Source: Phanerodontia chrysosporium
Lineage: Eukaryota > Basidiomycota > Agaricomycetes > Polyporales > Phanerochaetaceae
Length of the DNA: 64,000 bases
Direction of reading: 5' to 3'
Assembly (NCBI GenBank): GCA_001910725.1
Contig: MJGA01000015.1
Span: forward strand, 744,001 to 808,000
This document shows positions 46,164 to 58,416 of the stretch, piece after piece (the stretch's first letter is position 1; the number at the start of each line of letters is the position of its first letter). The notes beneath the pieces are model-generated. The model had not been told where the DNA came from. It searched no databases and saw nothing but the letters and a program-made list of their open reading frames with translations. Both the position numbers and the translations under genes were made by a program.

Positions 46164-48639
46164 TTAGTACAGGTACCGGAATCCCTTTTTCCTTTCCATA
46201 GCCTCGTCCAGGGTGAGGCCCTCCAGCCGCGCTGCCTCCTCGATCCTATCGCGCTCAGCATCCGTCACCTCTTCGACCTCGCGTTTGTCGAGCTTCGTGT
46301 TCTGCCACATCAGCATCCACCGCAGCACTATAGGCACGTGAGCATGCTGCTTTTCCGTACGCAAATAGACAAAGACGGACCTAGTGCGAGGACAGTGCTC
46401 AACGCCAGCGCTGCCAGGCCTATGATCATCGATGGGTGGTAGTCCGGGCCCCACGCAGCCTTCCATACGTATGACCCGATGCTGTGCATGTAGCGTCAGC
46501 ACGATAGGTCACCCATGCACAGCCAGACACCACTCACAGCGTCCCCAGGTTGCCGCAGCCGTTGACAATCGCGATCGCCGCCGTGCGCTTCGCCGGCGGC
46601 CGCGGGATCGCGTTGGCGGTCCATACCAGGGTCAACGCTGAGCCTGTGGAGATATGTGAGTGCTTGTGCGGTAGCGGTGTACGGTACAATCATTACCTGC
46701 GTATCCGCCGGCCATTAGGAAGAGGGCGACGTAGCGGCCTCCGACGGAGGCTGTGGACAGGCCGATGATATACCCGACCATGACGCTCCACCACGGGCCT
46801 GCGACGTGAAGAAGCGTTCGCCGCTGCGGTCTGTAACATCTCTAAGCCGCGGCGTAACTTTCGAGCGGGGAAGGGCGTACCTGCGTGCCACGCGTTCGCG
46901 CAGCAAAGAATGGTAGCTAAGATCCACGGTGGTCTGTCGGGTTTCTTAGCATTACTGTAACTTTGGGAGGATATAGACTCGGATGCTTACGCGGCGAGTA
47001 GCAAGCTGACGGTTGTTGAAAACCCTAGCGTCGCTGTGAGCCTGCAAGTACCGTCAGAATTTACCGCCGGACACAGACTGCCATAGAAGCTCACGTAGGG
47101 AAAAAGTTGACAAAGCTCGTTCCTAGAAGTAGGGCACATGTCATGATCGAAAAGACCCATACTTTGGGGTCCAGCAACGCTTGCATCAAACCAGACAAAG
47201 CACTCGAAAAAAATGTCAGGGTTCAAGTTCAACGGTCGTAAACGTCGGACGCGTACGTGTCGCGGGTCAGATCTCATCGACTTCCCCGACGTCCTCGGCG
47301 AGGCGAACCTGAGCAAGCCGCCGTTCCGCCTTAGACAGCCATCGAGTGTTGTGCGGCTGCGTTGCTTGAAGTCAGATGGAGGCAAGAGTGTAGATCAAAT
47401 CATACACACATAGTCTGGGAGCGTCCAACTTCGCGAAGTCAGCATCTTTCAACTACATATGGGCTTGTGGCGGACAGACATGGCAAGTAGTCCGATGAAG
47501 ACTGTGATGGCGCCCTGTTTAATTGCTCAGAGTCATCAACCACATTCAGTGTGCGGAGTACGTACCTCGATGTAGAACAGCCTGAAGACCAGTTATTGAT
47601 TGAGTCCAAGACTTCGAGTCTCGTGCAGGTACGCACCATCTCCAAGCTTTGATACCAAGCTTGCCTTCCATGTTTGCAATAATACCGGCCGCCATCAGCT
47701 AGTGTCGTCATTAAGGTCATTCTGTGGGAGAACCTCCACAAAGTGTAGAAGTAGCCACTTACGCTTCCAAAGGCGTTCGAAATCAGTAGGCCGCAGTACA
47801 AAAGTGCCGACCGAAGAGCCAGCTCCTGATATGCGGGTTTTAGCGATAGTGCGGCTCGACGTCGCTCATGCTTACCTTGCGGGTGTACCAGCGGGAGAGC
47901 AGAAAGATCGCTCCTGGGTAGAATACTGCTTCGGGGAGGCCGATGAAAATGCGAGCCGCCAGTAGCCCTGAATAGTTCTTCACTTGCTACGGATTCTTGA
48001 GTCGGTACAACGATAATCACAAAGCAGGAACGTGCATACCCCTGTCAAAGCGCTGGTCATACCCCAGATGCAAACGCATGCTGGGATGTAGTAGGACGGA
48101 CTACAGGACCCTAAGTTAAAGTTCAGTATCTAAATTAAGGCGATAACGCACCGTGAGACGCGGTTGAGAAGCATGTTCGACGGGATCTGTGCGGGAACGT
48201 AGGAGGCGTAAAGTACCGCCAGTACAGTCTCATACTGAATATCTGTCGCGCGTAAACTCCGTGGGACGCTCATGAGTTCCGAGACACGCTGTGGACTGAC
48301 CTGTGATGTGCACGTCTTTCTCGATGCCGTTCAGGCGGGCTGAGGAGATGGCTGTACGCTTAAGACCGTTCAGCAGCTATCTCCAGACATATAAGACCTA
48401 TTGCAACTCACATCGATATAGTTTAGAATGAAGATAAGTATGATGGTAGGGAGCAGCCAGATGTCGAGCTTGCGCAATAGCCGTTTCTCAGCTTGCTGTC
48501 GGACGCCAGGGAGGAGCAGCTCGCCATCGTCGTCGACCAACGCTTGCGGCGCGCTCTCGCCTAAGTCCTTTTTCTCCGAATTCTCGTCGGACATGCCGCC
48601 AGGGGTCGGGAATGATACAAGATTGGAGCTCGAGTTCAT
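46164..48639 (-). CDS. MFS transporter, ACS family (copy A)
   Basis: A 12-span major facilitator of the anion:cation symporter group, which in fungi covers allantoate (Dal5), nicotinate (Tna1), pantothenate and biotin permeases. The ATG ending at 48639 opens an Asp/Ser-rich cytosolic lead, then KLDIWLLPTIILIFILNYID. Later exons read YETVLAVLYASYVPAQIPSN, LPEAVFYPGAIFLLSRWYTR, ALLYCGLLISNAFGS, MTCALLLGTSFVNFFPT and ATLGFSTTVSLLLAA. The C-terminal tail is the same as in the two paralogues: EEAARLEGLTLDEAMERKKG then FRYLY. About a dozen introns interrupt it. A frame break of one or two bases lies near 47270 in the loop after RLAQVRLAED. This is the most diverged of the three copies. Substrate is unknown. 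Confidence 0.85.
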
Positions 48640-49284
48640 CGAGGGGCGTGCATCCTTAAGTATTCAACACGGGCGCCCGGACCGCATGTACGTGGCGACC
48701 TGCATGGCATCCGAGGCCGATAAAGGACGGACGATCAGGAAGTTTATAGGAGCACGGACGCAGATGCAGACTGGAAATGAAAGCACATAGGCGGAGCGGA
48801 TCAGCCGCACAGACGCTGATGCTGGGAGTGCGGAGGCTGTAGACCGTCAACCTGGACTGTTAGTGAGCCAAGTCTGGAGTCGATAGAAGGCAGCAGGGTG
48901 AGAGATAGTCGAGAAGACGGGGAAGATATACCGAATTTGCGAGCGAGCCCATGTGCAAAGTTGTATCGGAGACGCATGCACTACGAACGCCATTCGCCGG
49001 CGAGGCGCGGATCACGCGTGCGGCGAGCTAGAAGTCGTAGAAAGCATCATGAGGACGACCCTCGATATTGTACACATCATTCGCATCATAGGAGAATGGA
49101 GTACTGCATGCAAGTTAGTTGTGAACCGCCATGGCAATACAGCGCGCCGACAGCTCACCCAGCACGGTCATACCCGTCCCAGGCCCCAGGGGCAACAGTA
49201 CGGGGCATAAGATCTCTTGGGGCTCTCAAGCTCGCCTGTGTTCGGAGGTAGCGCATAAAACCCAATCAGTGATTCGCGTGGTCG
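48640..49284. other. Intergenic between MFS copies A and B
   Basis: It holds the promoter of copy A and the 3' flank of copy B. Short plus frames at 48898-49337 are motif-free. Nothing else is seen. Confidence 0.5.
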
Positions 49285-51759
49285 TCAGTACAAGTACCGG
49301 AACCCCTTCTTCCGTTCCATCGCCTCCTCGAGAGTAAGGCCCTCGAGCCGCGCAGCCTCTTCTATCCGTTCGCGCTCTCCCTCGTCCATGGCGAGCTCGC
49401 TCTTGTCGAGCTTCCTGTTCTGCCAGATGAGCATCTGGCGCAACACTGTTTTCTGCGTCAGATCGCTCCAATCAGACATTAACATGACAACGCACCGAGT
49501 GCGAGGAACGTGCTCAGCCCGAACGACGCCAGGCCGATGATCATCGACTGGTGGTAATCTGGACCCCACTCGGCCTTCCACGCATACGAGCCGATGCTAC
49601 AGTATTCTGTCAGACGTATACTGCTGCACTGTCACAACCGCACGCACAGATTTCCTAGGTTGCCGAACCCGTTCACTATACCCATCGCCGCAGAGCGCTT
49701 CGCGGGCGGCCGCGGAATGGCGTTTGACGTCCACACGAGCGTCAGCGCGAAGCCTTGGAGGCGCACACAACGACGTCAGTGCAGCGCAGACGAGTCGCAG
49801 CGCAGCACGCACCTGCGTACCCGCTCGCCATGAGGAACAGGGCGAGGTAGCGGCCTCCAATGGCAGACGTGGACAGGCCGATAATGTACGCGACCATGAC
49901 GCCCCACCACGGCACCGCGAGGTGCAAGAACCGCTCCCAGTGCGGTCTGCAGGGCATCTCAGCCTTCATCCCACCACGCGGAAGGCGAGACGTACCCGCA
50001 TGCCATGCGTTCGCGCAGCAGACGATGGTCGCAAAGATCCAGGGCGGGCTGCGTGTGCTCAGCCATCAGCAACGCGCTCCACGCCAGACACGGGGTGCAG
50101 GCGACTCACGCGCAGAGCAGCAGACTGACGGTCGTCGAGAATCCCAGCGTCGCGGTGAGCCTGTCCGGGAGCCGAGGTGAGTGTGGGAGGGATGCACGGG
50201 TGCGCGGGGCCGGCTCACGTCGGGAAGAAGTTCACGAAGCTGAGCCCGAGGAGCTGGGCGCACCCCATGACCGAGAGGATGTACACCTTCGGGTCCTGCA
50301 GCGCCTGCTTCAGGCCCGTGAACGCGCTGCGGGGTGTGATGAGTGCGTGCCCACTGGTCAGAGAGAGCGGCGTACGTGTCGTGCGCAGAGTCCTCGTCGG
50401 CCTCGCCTGCGTCCTCCGCGAGGCGCACCTGCGCGAGGCGTCGCTCGGCCTTTGAGAGCCAGCGCGTGTTGTGGGGCTACGCGATGCGTCAGTGATTGCA
50501 GACGAGCGAAAGCGGGTGTGGCCCACGTAGTCGGGCAGGGCCCAGCTGCAAGCAGGCGCGGTCAGCAGGCAGCGCGAACGCGGTTTCGGTACAATGCTCA
50601 CATCGTAAACAGCCCCACGCAGACCGTGATTGCGCCCTGAGAGCCATTCAGTGGTTCGATCTCCCACAAGTCTGGGACGACATGCCTCGATATAGAACAG
50701 CCTGCGACTCGGATATTAATAGGGAACGTGCTTCGCGGAGAGCAATACGTACCATCGCCACGCGCGGACGCCGAGCTTGCCCTCCATGTTCGACAGGATC
50801 CCGGCCGCGATCAGCTGCCGTCGGTGCCGTGCTCAGAATACAGGCGGATGCCGCACTAGGGTGTGCATGCACTCACGTTCCCGAAAGCGTTCGAGATCAG
50901 CAGACCGCCGTACAGAATGGCGGCACGGAACGACATTTCCTGGCAGGGGCGTGTGGGCGTGAGCGGTACCGAATCGAGTGCGCAGCACGTAGTGGAGGCG
51001 CACCTTGCGTGTGTACCACCGCGAGAGCAGGTACGTGACCCCAGGGTAGAACGCAGCCTCGGGGAGTCCGACGCAGATGCGCGCACCCAGGATGCCTGCG
51101 TAGTTCTTGGTGATCTAGAGGGCTGTCAGTTTTGGAGAGCCTCCGCGGAGGTGAGATGCTCACTCCTGTCAAGGCACTGGTCATGCCCCAGAGGCAGACG
51201 CAGGCTGCAATGTACAAAGACGGCCTGCACGGTATCAGTCTGGGTCTGTGGAAAGGCACAAAGGGAACCACCAACTTGGAGATCTGGTTCAAGACTATGT
51301 TCGATGGAATTTGGGCCGGAACATATGATGCATATAGAACGGCGAGCACTGTCTCGTATTGAATGTCTGCGCATGGACGTTAGACTCTGTTGGACTCCGG
51401 CAGATATATCGATACTCACCAGTAAGGTGCAAGTCCTGCTCGAGACCCTGAAGGCGAGCAGACGAGACGGCGACGCGCTGTGCCCGTATTAGTTGAGCTC
51501 ACATCATGCACAGAAAACGGCTTACATCGATATAGTTGAGTATGTAGATCAGGATGACAGTGGGGAGGAGCCGGTAGTCGAGCTTGCGGACGAGCCTTCG
51601 TTCTGCGGCCTCGCGAGCTCCAGGCAGAAGCAGTGCACCGTCGTCGTCTCCGACCGATAGAGCACGCTCTGTGACATTCAGCTCTAGAGACTCAGTCGCC
51701 TTCCCAGCGTCATACTTTTCCTCAGACGCATCGTTGGACGGTGGGCGACGTAAGCTCAT
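49285..51759 (-). CDS. MFS transporter, ACS family (copy B)
   Basis: Same family and exon layout as copies A and C. The ATG ending at 51759 opens MSLRRPPSNDASEEKYDAGK; the first span is KLDYRLLPTVILIYILNYID. Readable blocks are ETVLAVLYASYVPAQIPSNI, YIAACVCLWGMTSALTG, SFRAAILYGGLLISNAFGN, LQDPKVYILSVMGCAQLLGL, SFVNFFPTLTATLGFSTTVS, PWWGVMVAYIIGLSTSAIGG, KRSAAMGIVNGFGNLGNLIG and WGPDYHQSMIIGLASFGLST. The tail is RIEEAARLEGLTLEEAMERK then KGFRYLY. Frames join across small introns with no break noticed. Spacing from copy A is 645 bp, the arrangement expected of a tandem duplicate. Proton-coupled uptake of a small organic anion or vitamin is the family norm; the substrate here is not known. Confidence 0.88.
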
Positions 51760-53029
51760 GGCTTCGAGGATGGCTACACTCCACGTAGGACGGGCCGGTT
51801 CTTATAGCATCGAAGGGGTTCCGCCTCTTTATACGAGAGACGACTTTTTGCGGGCTCTGGTCAGTCATGACATGGCCGTCCGCGGCAATAGTCGGAACGA
51901 AATCGGTACGGAGTTGTCTTCTATTTCGCACTGGAGGGGCCAACAACCTACCGATGGTGCTTCGTAGAGGCTCTCGTGTGGGTATTGTGGGAGTCGCTAC
52001 ATGGAGCAGCGAATTAGGGACGACGCTACTGGTCAATCCTGGTGTAGACGGACCTTCTCCTGCATACACGTGAGGGTGGTGAGCTGCAGCGGGAGAACTA
52101 TGCAAGACGGAACTTACCAGTCGAGTGGATAGCTTGAGTGCACCCGCTGAGATGGATTATGTCAGAAAGAAGCTAAGCATGGTATGATGTATGAAGTGTC
52201 TCCGGAGCGCGGCCGACACCCAGATCCGCGAGTGCAAAAGCTAGTGTTCGCTCGCTCACTCATGCAATATGCATCAAGCACAAAACCCTATGCACAACGT
52301 CGCCCTTCCGGGTGGTGGAGAACGAGGCACATGGTTCGTGTACATGGGCTGAAGGAACGCGGCGATTGTTGCGAGTTTGAAGACGTGTAAACAACTACAA
52401 ACATGATGCGTTGGTCTCAACTTTTGAGCGTTTGCTCTGCCCGATAGCGCCAGACGATGCAACATGCACTCCACTGCGTGCTGCCCAGCTGGGCAGTGCA
52501 AGGGAAGGATGATTCTTCACGGTGAGGCTGGGAACTCGTATGCTGCCTCCACCGGTCGGTGTACTCAAATCGATACTGCTACCAGGAGTACTCCGAGCGC
52601 GGATCGACACGACGTCGCTCGCGACGTTCTCTAACGCCTCCTCTCCTCCTCCTCTCAGCACATTATTCTGAGCAGACCATTCGCAAAGGAATACTCGGCT
52701 AGGTCCTCGACACATTCCAGCGTTCGCCACTGTCCAGAAGCGGAGGTGTCCTCGAAGCAGCTCCAAATCGGGCGACTTCGACGGGCGACGTCCCAATCGA
52801 GATGGGGCCAACTCGAACCAGCGGGGCATGTTCGATTCGGACCAGCACTTGAACTCGAACCACCACCACCTCGCCCCGTCGCACCCCCCAAGCCAGCCGC
52901 CAACTCGTTCGCACTCCTTCGCCCTACACCATCGCGTGACAGACGCGTGAAGACAGCTACAACAGCTCCTAACAACACAGTAGTCTTCTCGAACAGAGCA
53001 GCGGCAAAGCCAGAGCGAGAGTCGCTCGC
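51760..53029. other. No gene recognised
   Basis: The region from 52395 to 53060 is GC-rich and open in three frames (minus 52395-53147, minus 52655-53155, plus 52746-53063), with Ser/Arg/Gly- or Pro-rich motif-free products. I read it as the 5' region of the following gene and not as coding. From 51760 to 52390 only short frames occur. Confidence 0.45.
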
Positions 53030-53194
53030 CAGTCCCCCCCCCTCTCCCCCCTCTCGGGGGTGACTCTCCTCCACTCCAACCAGTCGCATCCACTCGGCCC
53101 CCACGCAGACAGAACAAGACAGTACAAACCAAGGACACCCAATACACACGCTCAACTCACCTCCTTCTCACATCACTCCCACCAAATCCGAACC
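53030..53194 (+). promoter_or_regulatory. Pyrimidine-rich core promoter / 5' UTR
   Basis: A C-run with CT tracts (around 53034-53058) and further CT/CA-rich sequence leads into the ATG at 53195. Long pyrimidine tracts just upstream of transcription starts are a common fungal core-promoter feature. The start context AACCATGC has a pyrimidine-pair before ATG, acceptable for fungi. Confidence 0.45.
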
Positions 53195-56100
53195 ATGCTA
53201 GGCGCACACCTTGTCGTAGCGGCCTGTCTCAGCGTCGTCTGGAACTGGCTCATCTTGCATCCCGAGGCCGGACGAACGGTCACCGAGACTCGACATGCCC
53301 TCGTCGAGGCATCCAAGCGGGCTGCAAAGAAGGCGCGCAAGCTGCTGGACAGCGCGCTCAACTTTCGCTCCCGGACTCCAAAGGCCTCGGAGCCAGCAAC
53401 AAGTCCACGAGCAACTCTGACTTCACCAGTGCGCGAGTCTCTCGAGGTCGTCCCACGGCCAAGACGACCACTAGCACCGTCACCACCGGCGCGACCGCTG
53501 ACACGCAAGCAAGTGTCGTCGTACCCCACGTCGCGCCCTCTGGTGCTCTTGGAGGCTGTATCACCGATATCACAGTACCAGCCACGTCTAGAAATGCTGC
53601 CGACGCTGAAGTCCCTCGAGACCGCCCCCCAAAAGCGCATTCGCGCACCCACACTCCCGGCTGTCCCGCAGCCGCGGTGCTTTGCGATCGAGAGGAACAT
53701 CACGTCGTTCCCAGAGCAGTGCCTCGTCGTCGACCCCTTTGCTGGTCGCACCATCTCGGCGCAGTCAACCCCGTGGTCAGTGCATGTTCGGATGGAGTAC
53801 AGCCCTCTCCTTGGCGCGGTCGTTCTTCTGTGTATCGTCGTGCTTCCCAGTCTTGCGGCGTTGTATGTTGTCTTTGTTCGTCTGGTTCGACGGATAAAGT
53901 GCCGCCCTCAGAAGGTTAGTCGCTGTCGATCCATCGTACGACGTCTTGTTGACACCCTGCTCAGCGTCTGGCGCCTTCCAAGGAGGATCAACTGGCCGTG
54001 TGCGAAGTGGTCGAGCTCATGACCGACGGTGCTCGCCGTCTCCAACAGGTACGCAGTCACTTGGATTGTGGTGTACGACGCATGCTGACGCCGTCGATGA
54101 CAGGGAGTCCCTGCATCCAAAGTGTCCGACATCATGACGACCGACATTCTGACTGTCCGCGCATCGACATCTCACTTGACGATCGAGTGCTCTGGCCCGT
54201 GGACCATCCCTCCCATTAGCGTGTACACGAGCCTGCGCTTCCGTGGCGTTCCCAGGGTCGTCCAGGACACCCGTGCACACATTGTCGCTGTCTACTCCTC
54301 TCGCATTGCCTCTATGCTCAAGGCACTCAAGTACTCACCCAAGATGATCATGCCCAGGCCTCCCCGAAGGACACCTGCGTAGTGAGTATACCAGCGAACA
54401 GCTTGTCAACTCCGAGTCGTCCATCTAACCCATCTCCGTCTAGTTTCGAATGGCCCGAGTTTGGCGTTGCGGCGTTCTTCCGCTGCGCAGAGCACTTCCA
54501 ATGGACCAGCCTCGATCAACGTCGCTCGTACTGTCCCGCGAACACCATGGACTGGACGATGCTGAACGTTCCCGGAGCCTTGCGTTGCGCCGAGCACCTT
54601 CACTGGTCAGGCATTGCCTGCCGGCGATTCTACCACGATCATCGGGACATGGACTGGACGACGCTGGACATCGGCGACTCTCTTCGGTGTGCCGAGCATC
54701 TCCGCTGGACGTCCATTGACAGCCGCCGGTACTACCACGCAAAGAAGGCCTTGGAGTTCGAGGTCGACGCCTTTTTCCGCTGTGCAGAGCATCTTGTTTG
54801 GGTTGGCATTCATGGCCGTCGTCAGTACCGCGTCCAAGAGGTACAAGACTGGACAGCACTCGAGGTTGGCCGGTTCTTCCGTTGCGCTGAGCACCTTCAC
54901 TGGAGCACGATCGACGCCCGTCGCTTCTACCGCTCTCACCAGCCGACTGACTGGTCGATGTTCGAGCTCGGACAGTCTTTCCGTTGCGCGGAGCAGCTTC
55001 GCTGGAGCTCCCTTGACACTCGCCGCTCGTACCGTCGCCAAGAGTCCTCGGACTGGACTGTGCTTGACCTGTGCAAGTCCGTTCGCTGCGCTGAGCGTCT
55101 CGTCTGGAGCTCTCTCGGCGACCGTCGGCGCTATCGTCCACAACTTGCAGGTGACTGGACAGGCCTAGACATCTCCAAGTGTTTCCGCTGCGCCGAGCAC
55201 CTTCGCTGGACCTCGCTTGCTGGGAGGCGTCTCTACCGCTCTCTCGAGAGGGCGTCTCCGGTGTCGCACAACCTGGACAGGTTCTTCCTCCGGGCGGAGC
55301 GCATCGACTGGACAAGCATCGACCTCCGGCCATTCTTCAGCATCGCGGAGCGTATTCCCCGTCCACAGACAACCGATTGGGTCACATTCGGAGTTGCGGA
55401 GTTCTTCCTCTGTGCGGAGCCGGAGCTTGCTGCGTCGCCGTCGTCTTCCAAGCACATCACTGCAGGCGAAGCCGGCGACCAACCGCTTGTTCTGTCCGTC
55501 GTCTCCGCATCCGCAGAACAGCATCTCCGCAAGCTGCCCACAGGAAGGAAGGTCCCGAAGAAGCTCCCTGCTCCAGACAGGCAGACGAAGGACTCATCTG
55601 CTCCAAAGTCCAGTCGGAATCGGCTCTCGGCGTTGCGCGGACTTTCGAGTCAAGCTGCCTTCTCCGTGCTTGCGGATAGTTCTGCGGGAGCTCTTAGCGT
55701 GGACGATCTTGCCGACGAGCTCGACGGAGAGGAGGACGAGGAGCCTATCGAGATCAGCCAGGTCGAAGGAGGCGACAATACTGAAGGGGACGGAGACGCC
55801 ACTGCGGCGGCGACTTGCATCGCCCAAACGCAACAGCAGCAGCCAACTGCGGCAGCCGTAGTCAGCACCAGTATCACACAGGGTGATTCGTCGCCCAACA
55901 AGCTCGCATCGAGCGTCGCGAAGACTCGCCAGCAGTCCCAGGCCGGAGCACAGAAGGATGCCACTGCCGGTCCGAGCGAGAGTGCTGCGGCAGAGGCGTC
56001 ACCGAAGCGCAAGCCCAGACGCAGGGGCGGCAGGGCGTTGTACGTCGCTAGGAAGAAGGAGCGCGACGAGAAGCACGAGCAGTACCTCTCCCACTGTGCA

Positions 56101-57072
56101 GAGTTCGCCAACCGTCGACATGACATTCTCAAGGACGCAGTCACCTACCGCCAGTCCGGGCCTTGGCGCATCGAAGAGGCCACCCGAGAGGTCTGGGCCA
56201 GTGCGTACGCTCCCCATGTCGCCGCGGCATACCCATCGCCACCTTCTGGTCCGAAGCCGACGCGGCAGTCCGACACGCAGCGCAAGACCCGCCATGGACG
56301 CGTGAAGCCCTTCATCTGCAAGCAGCAGTATCCTACGCAGCCGGTGACCGTAGTTGGACATGACATGCGGATCCCGGAGGAGGTGCGGAACAAGTACCGC
56401 GAGCAGCGCAGGACGCAGATAGCGACGATGAACAAGCGGCGGGATCGGAACAAGGATTCGGACCTCATTGACCACCTGCTCGTTCCACTGAAGGCCAAGC
56501 TCGAGGATGTCTCGCCCGCATTGATGGAGATTGTGGCGGAGTACGAGGAGGCAGAGGCGGAGAAGGTCGCTGTCAAGGCTGCTGCGGTCCAACCCCAGCG
56601 AAGCGAAACTCCTGCCTCGTCCTCGGTTCGCCCTCCCAACGTCGCATCGCCTCCTGCTAACCACGGCATTGCCTCGTCGTCGCGTACACCATCCGAAGCT
56701 CGGGCACCTCCCGCTTCTCAAGTCGGCGCCCAGTCTCCTGCGATCCCGCGAGGAATGTTCCCCGCTCTAGGATTCCCATCTCCAGCGCTGCTCGTCCTCG
56801 TACGGTACGTTCTTTCGTTCCTCGTTTGGTCTCCGAGTCGTGTAGCTGATGTCTGCGCCGCGTAGTCTCAGGCTCCGCGTCCGCCTCCTGGCCCTTCTCG
56901 CATTCAGTCCGCGCCATCTCCTGTCCACAGCCACATCCCTCGCATCCCGAACAGGGCCGTTGCGACCCCGCGGGACCAGCTCGTCCGAGCTCCTCCCGCG
57001 GCGCTCGACACACTGCAGCGTAAGCCCTGTCTAGCAGGCCGCCACGACGAGCTCAGCTCGAGCGTCTTTTGA
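53195..57072 (+). CDS. Membrane protein with ten CAE tandem repeats
   Basis: I know no family for this. The ATG at 53195 opens a hydrophobic segment (LGAHLVVAACLSVVWNWLIL). After a Pro/Ser-rich linker comes a second span, residues about 204-228 (LLGAVVLLCIVVLPSLAALY), flanked by basic RLVRRIKCR. Introns are 53915-53982, 54049-54103, 54382-54443 and 56800-56865, all phase-consistent, giving about 1,208 residues. Exon 3 holds a compact part (SKVSDIMTTDILTVRAS). Residues about 356-690 are ten repeats of roughly 33 residues with core RCAEHLRWTSLDxRRxYR. A Gln/Ala-rich acidic linker, a basic helical region (KKERDEKHEQYLSHCAEFAN; RNKYREQRRTQIATMNKRRD) and a Pro-rich tail follow. No frame break is seen along 3.9 kb. 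It sits on the opposite strand between MFS copies B and C. Repeat length suggests helical hairpins; function is unknown. Confidence 0.75.
54445..55440 (+). repeat. Ten ~100-bp coding tandem repeats (CAE repeats)
   Basis: Successive units begin with Asp-Trp-Thr/Ser or a degenerate version and carry FxRCAEHLxW, then S/T-[LI]-D-x-RR-x-Y. Units 1-8 are clear, unit 4 has lost its DWT start, and units 9-10 are decayed (RAERIDWTSIDLRPFF; FFLCAEPELAAS). Cys-Ala-Glu is kept in nine units, Trp after the CAE helix in nine. At DNA level the units have diverged strongly, so the array is old and held by selection on protein, not a recent expansion. Confidence 0.85.
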
Positions 57073-58416
57073 GACCACGACTCGACGGCCTGAGCGTCGA
57101 TCACGACCATGGACTTCATCCTCGGTTGAACTATACCAGCCCACTCGACCACATCGACTGCGACCACGACGTTCGCTCTTTCTTCGACGAGTGCTCACCT
57201 TTGCTGTTTATCGCTTCGTTCCCCGCCGCAACACGTTTCGCACATTCCCCACTTGCACCCAGTTGCCATTGTTCAAAATCTCTCAAAACTTCCTGCCGTT
57301 GCCATCGCTTTCTTTTCCACCTTCATCCTATCCGTACCTTCTCCACACACACGCAGGCATTTCGACGACGTGAAGACGGTACTCCCACTCACTGGGAGGG
57401 ACGGCGGTGCTTCTCTGTCATTCCTCTGGCCCGAGACCAGCCTGCAGCTTGATGCCGCCTAGCTATTGGCACAGTTGTAGGCTATGGTTCGCCACAAAGC
57501 ATGGCATAACCATAGGACCCTGGTCGACGGTCATGGGGTACGACACGAATTGGCACCGTAACGCTCAAATCGTCCGCACCGTTTCCTTAGTCAACCGTCG
57601 TTCGACATGTCTGCTCTTTCATTTCCCACCATTTCCCATTTCTTCTTGGTCTACCCTCGCGGGTTATACCCCGTTTTGCCTTCGCGCGATGGCCTTGGCA
57701 GGGCATACATCATCCTCTCGGTGGCATTGGGACGTTCCTTCATCATACCCTCCTTCAGCTGCGGCGGCGGCATCTGATCTTTTGACGAAGCATAGTCAGC
57801 GGCTTGACCGCTCGTCGGCGTAGCAATCTCGTGGTCCCGGTGAGTTCCTCGGCGCAGCACTCCTCCGCTTTCCTTTCTGACACTCCTCCAGGTTCGTTTC
57901 TGGCTCTTCTGGTTTTGGTTCGGTTCCTTCGCGGACGAAACATTCTGGCCCTCTGATCCTCACTCTTGGTCTCTCGAGTCGTCTCTCGGAACTCGCTCTC
58001 GCTGGGTTCTCTCTCGTGGCACACCTGCTAGACATTGGCTACAGGCCCCCGGTCTTGGACCTCGTTGGGCTGCCTGCACTCTGGACCTCTTTGACGACAC
58101 AGGACTTTCATCCATGGTGGATTCTGGGAACGACTACTCTTCTTCACTCGCGGCATAATCCGGTACTCGCGGCGACTAGGCATCTTTCGGGTATATATTG
58201 ACATCTCATCATTGGTCGCGCGACAGTGCAGCTAGGCCGCTGCTTCCTTTCTTTTATCTTCGATATGTAGTGGACTTCTTGTATGGGATATAGTGGATTT
58301 GTATCAGGCCTCAATACATGACTATTCAGAAACAAATGTCCACGGGGTGAACACCCTAGACCGACTACAGCATCTCGTACACTATCATACAACGCATACA
58401 ATCGCGAAAATAGCGA
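57073..58416. other. Intergenic, no gene recognised
   Basis: From about 57150 to 58000 the plus strand is pyrimidine-rich (many CT and TTTC tracts), giving hydrophobic or Ser/Pro-rich chance frames such as 57407-57823. It is likely 3' UTR and flank. The last 200 bases are the 3' flank of MFS copy C. Confidence 0.45.

Noticed and set aside
52395..53155. Two long minus-strand frames upstream of the repeat gene
   Set aside because: They overlap each other in different frames, are Gly/Ser/Arg-rich and motif-free, and lie in the 5' region of the plus-strand gene.
54440..55333. A 297-codon minus-strand frame opposite the CAE repeats
   Set aside because: It mirrors the repeat codons (Ser/Arg/Gly-rich) and would need to overlap a gene with consistent splicing on the other strand.
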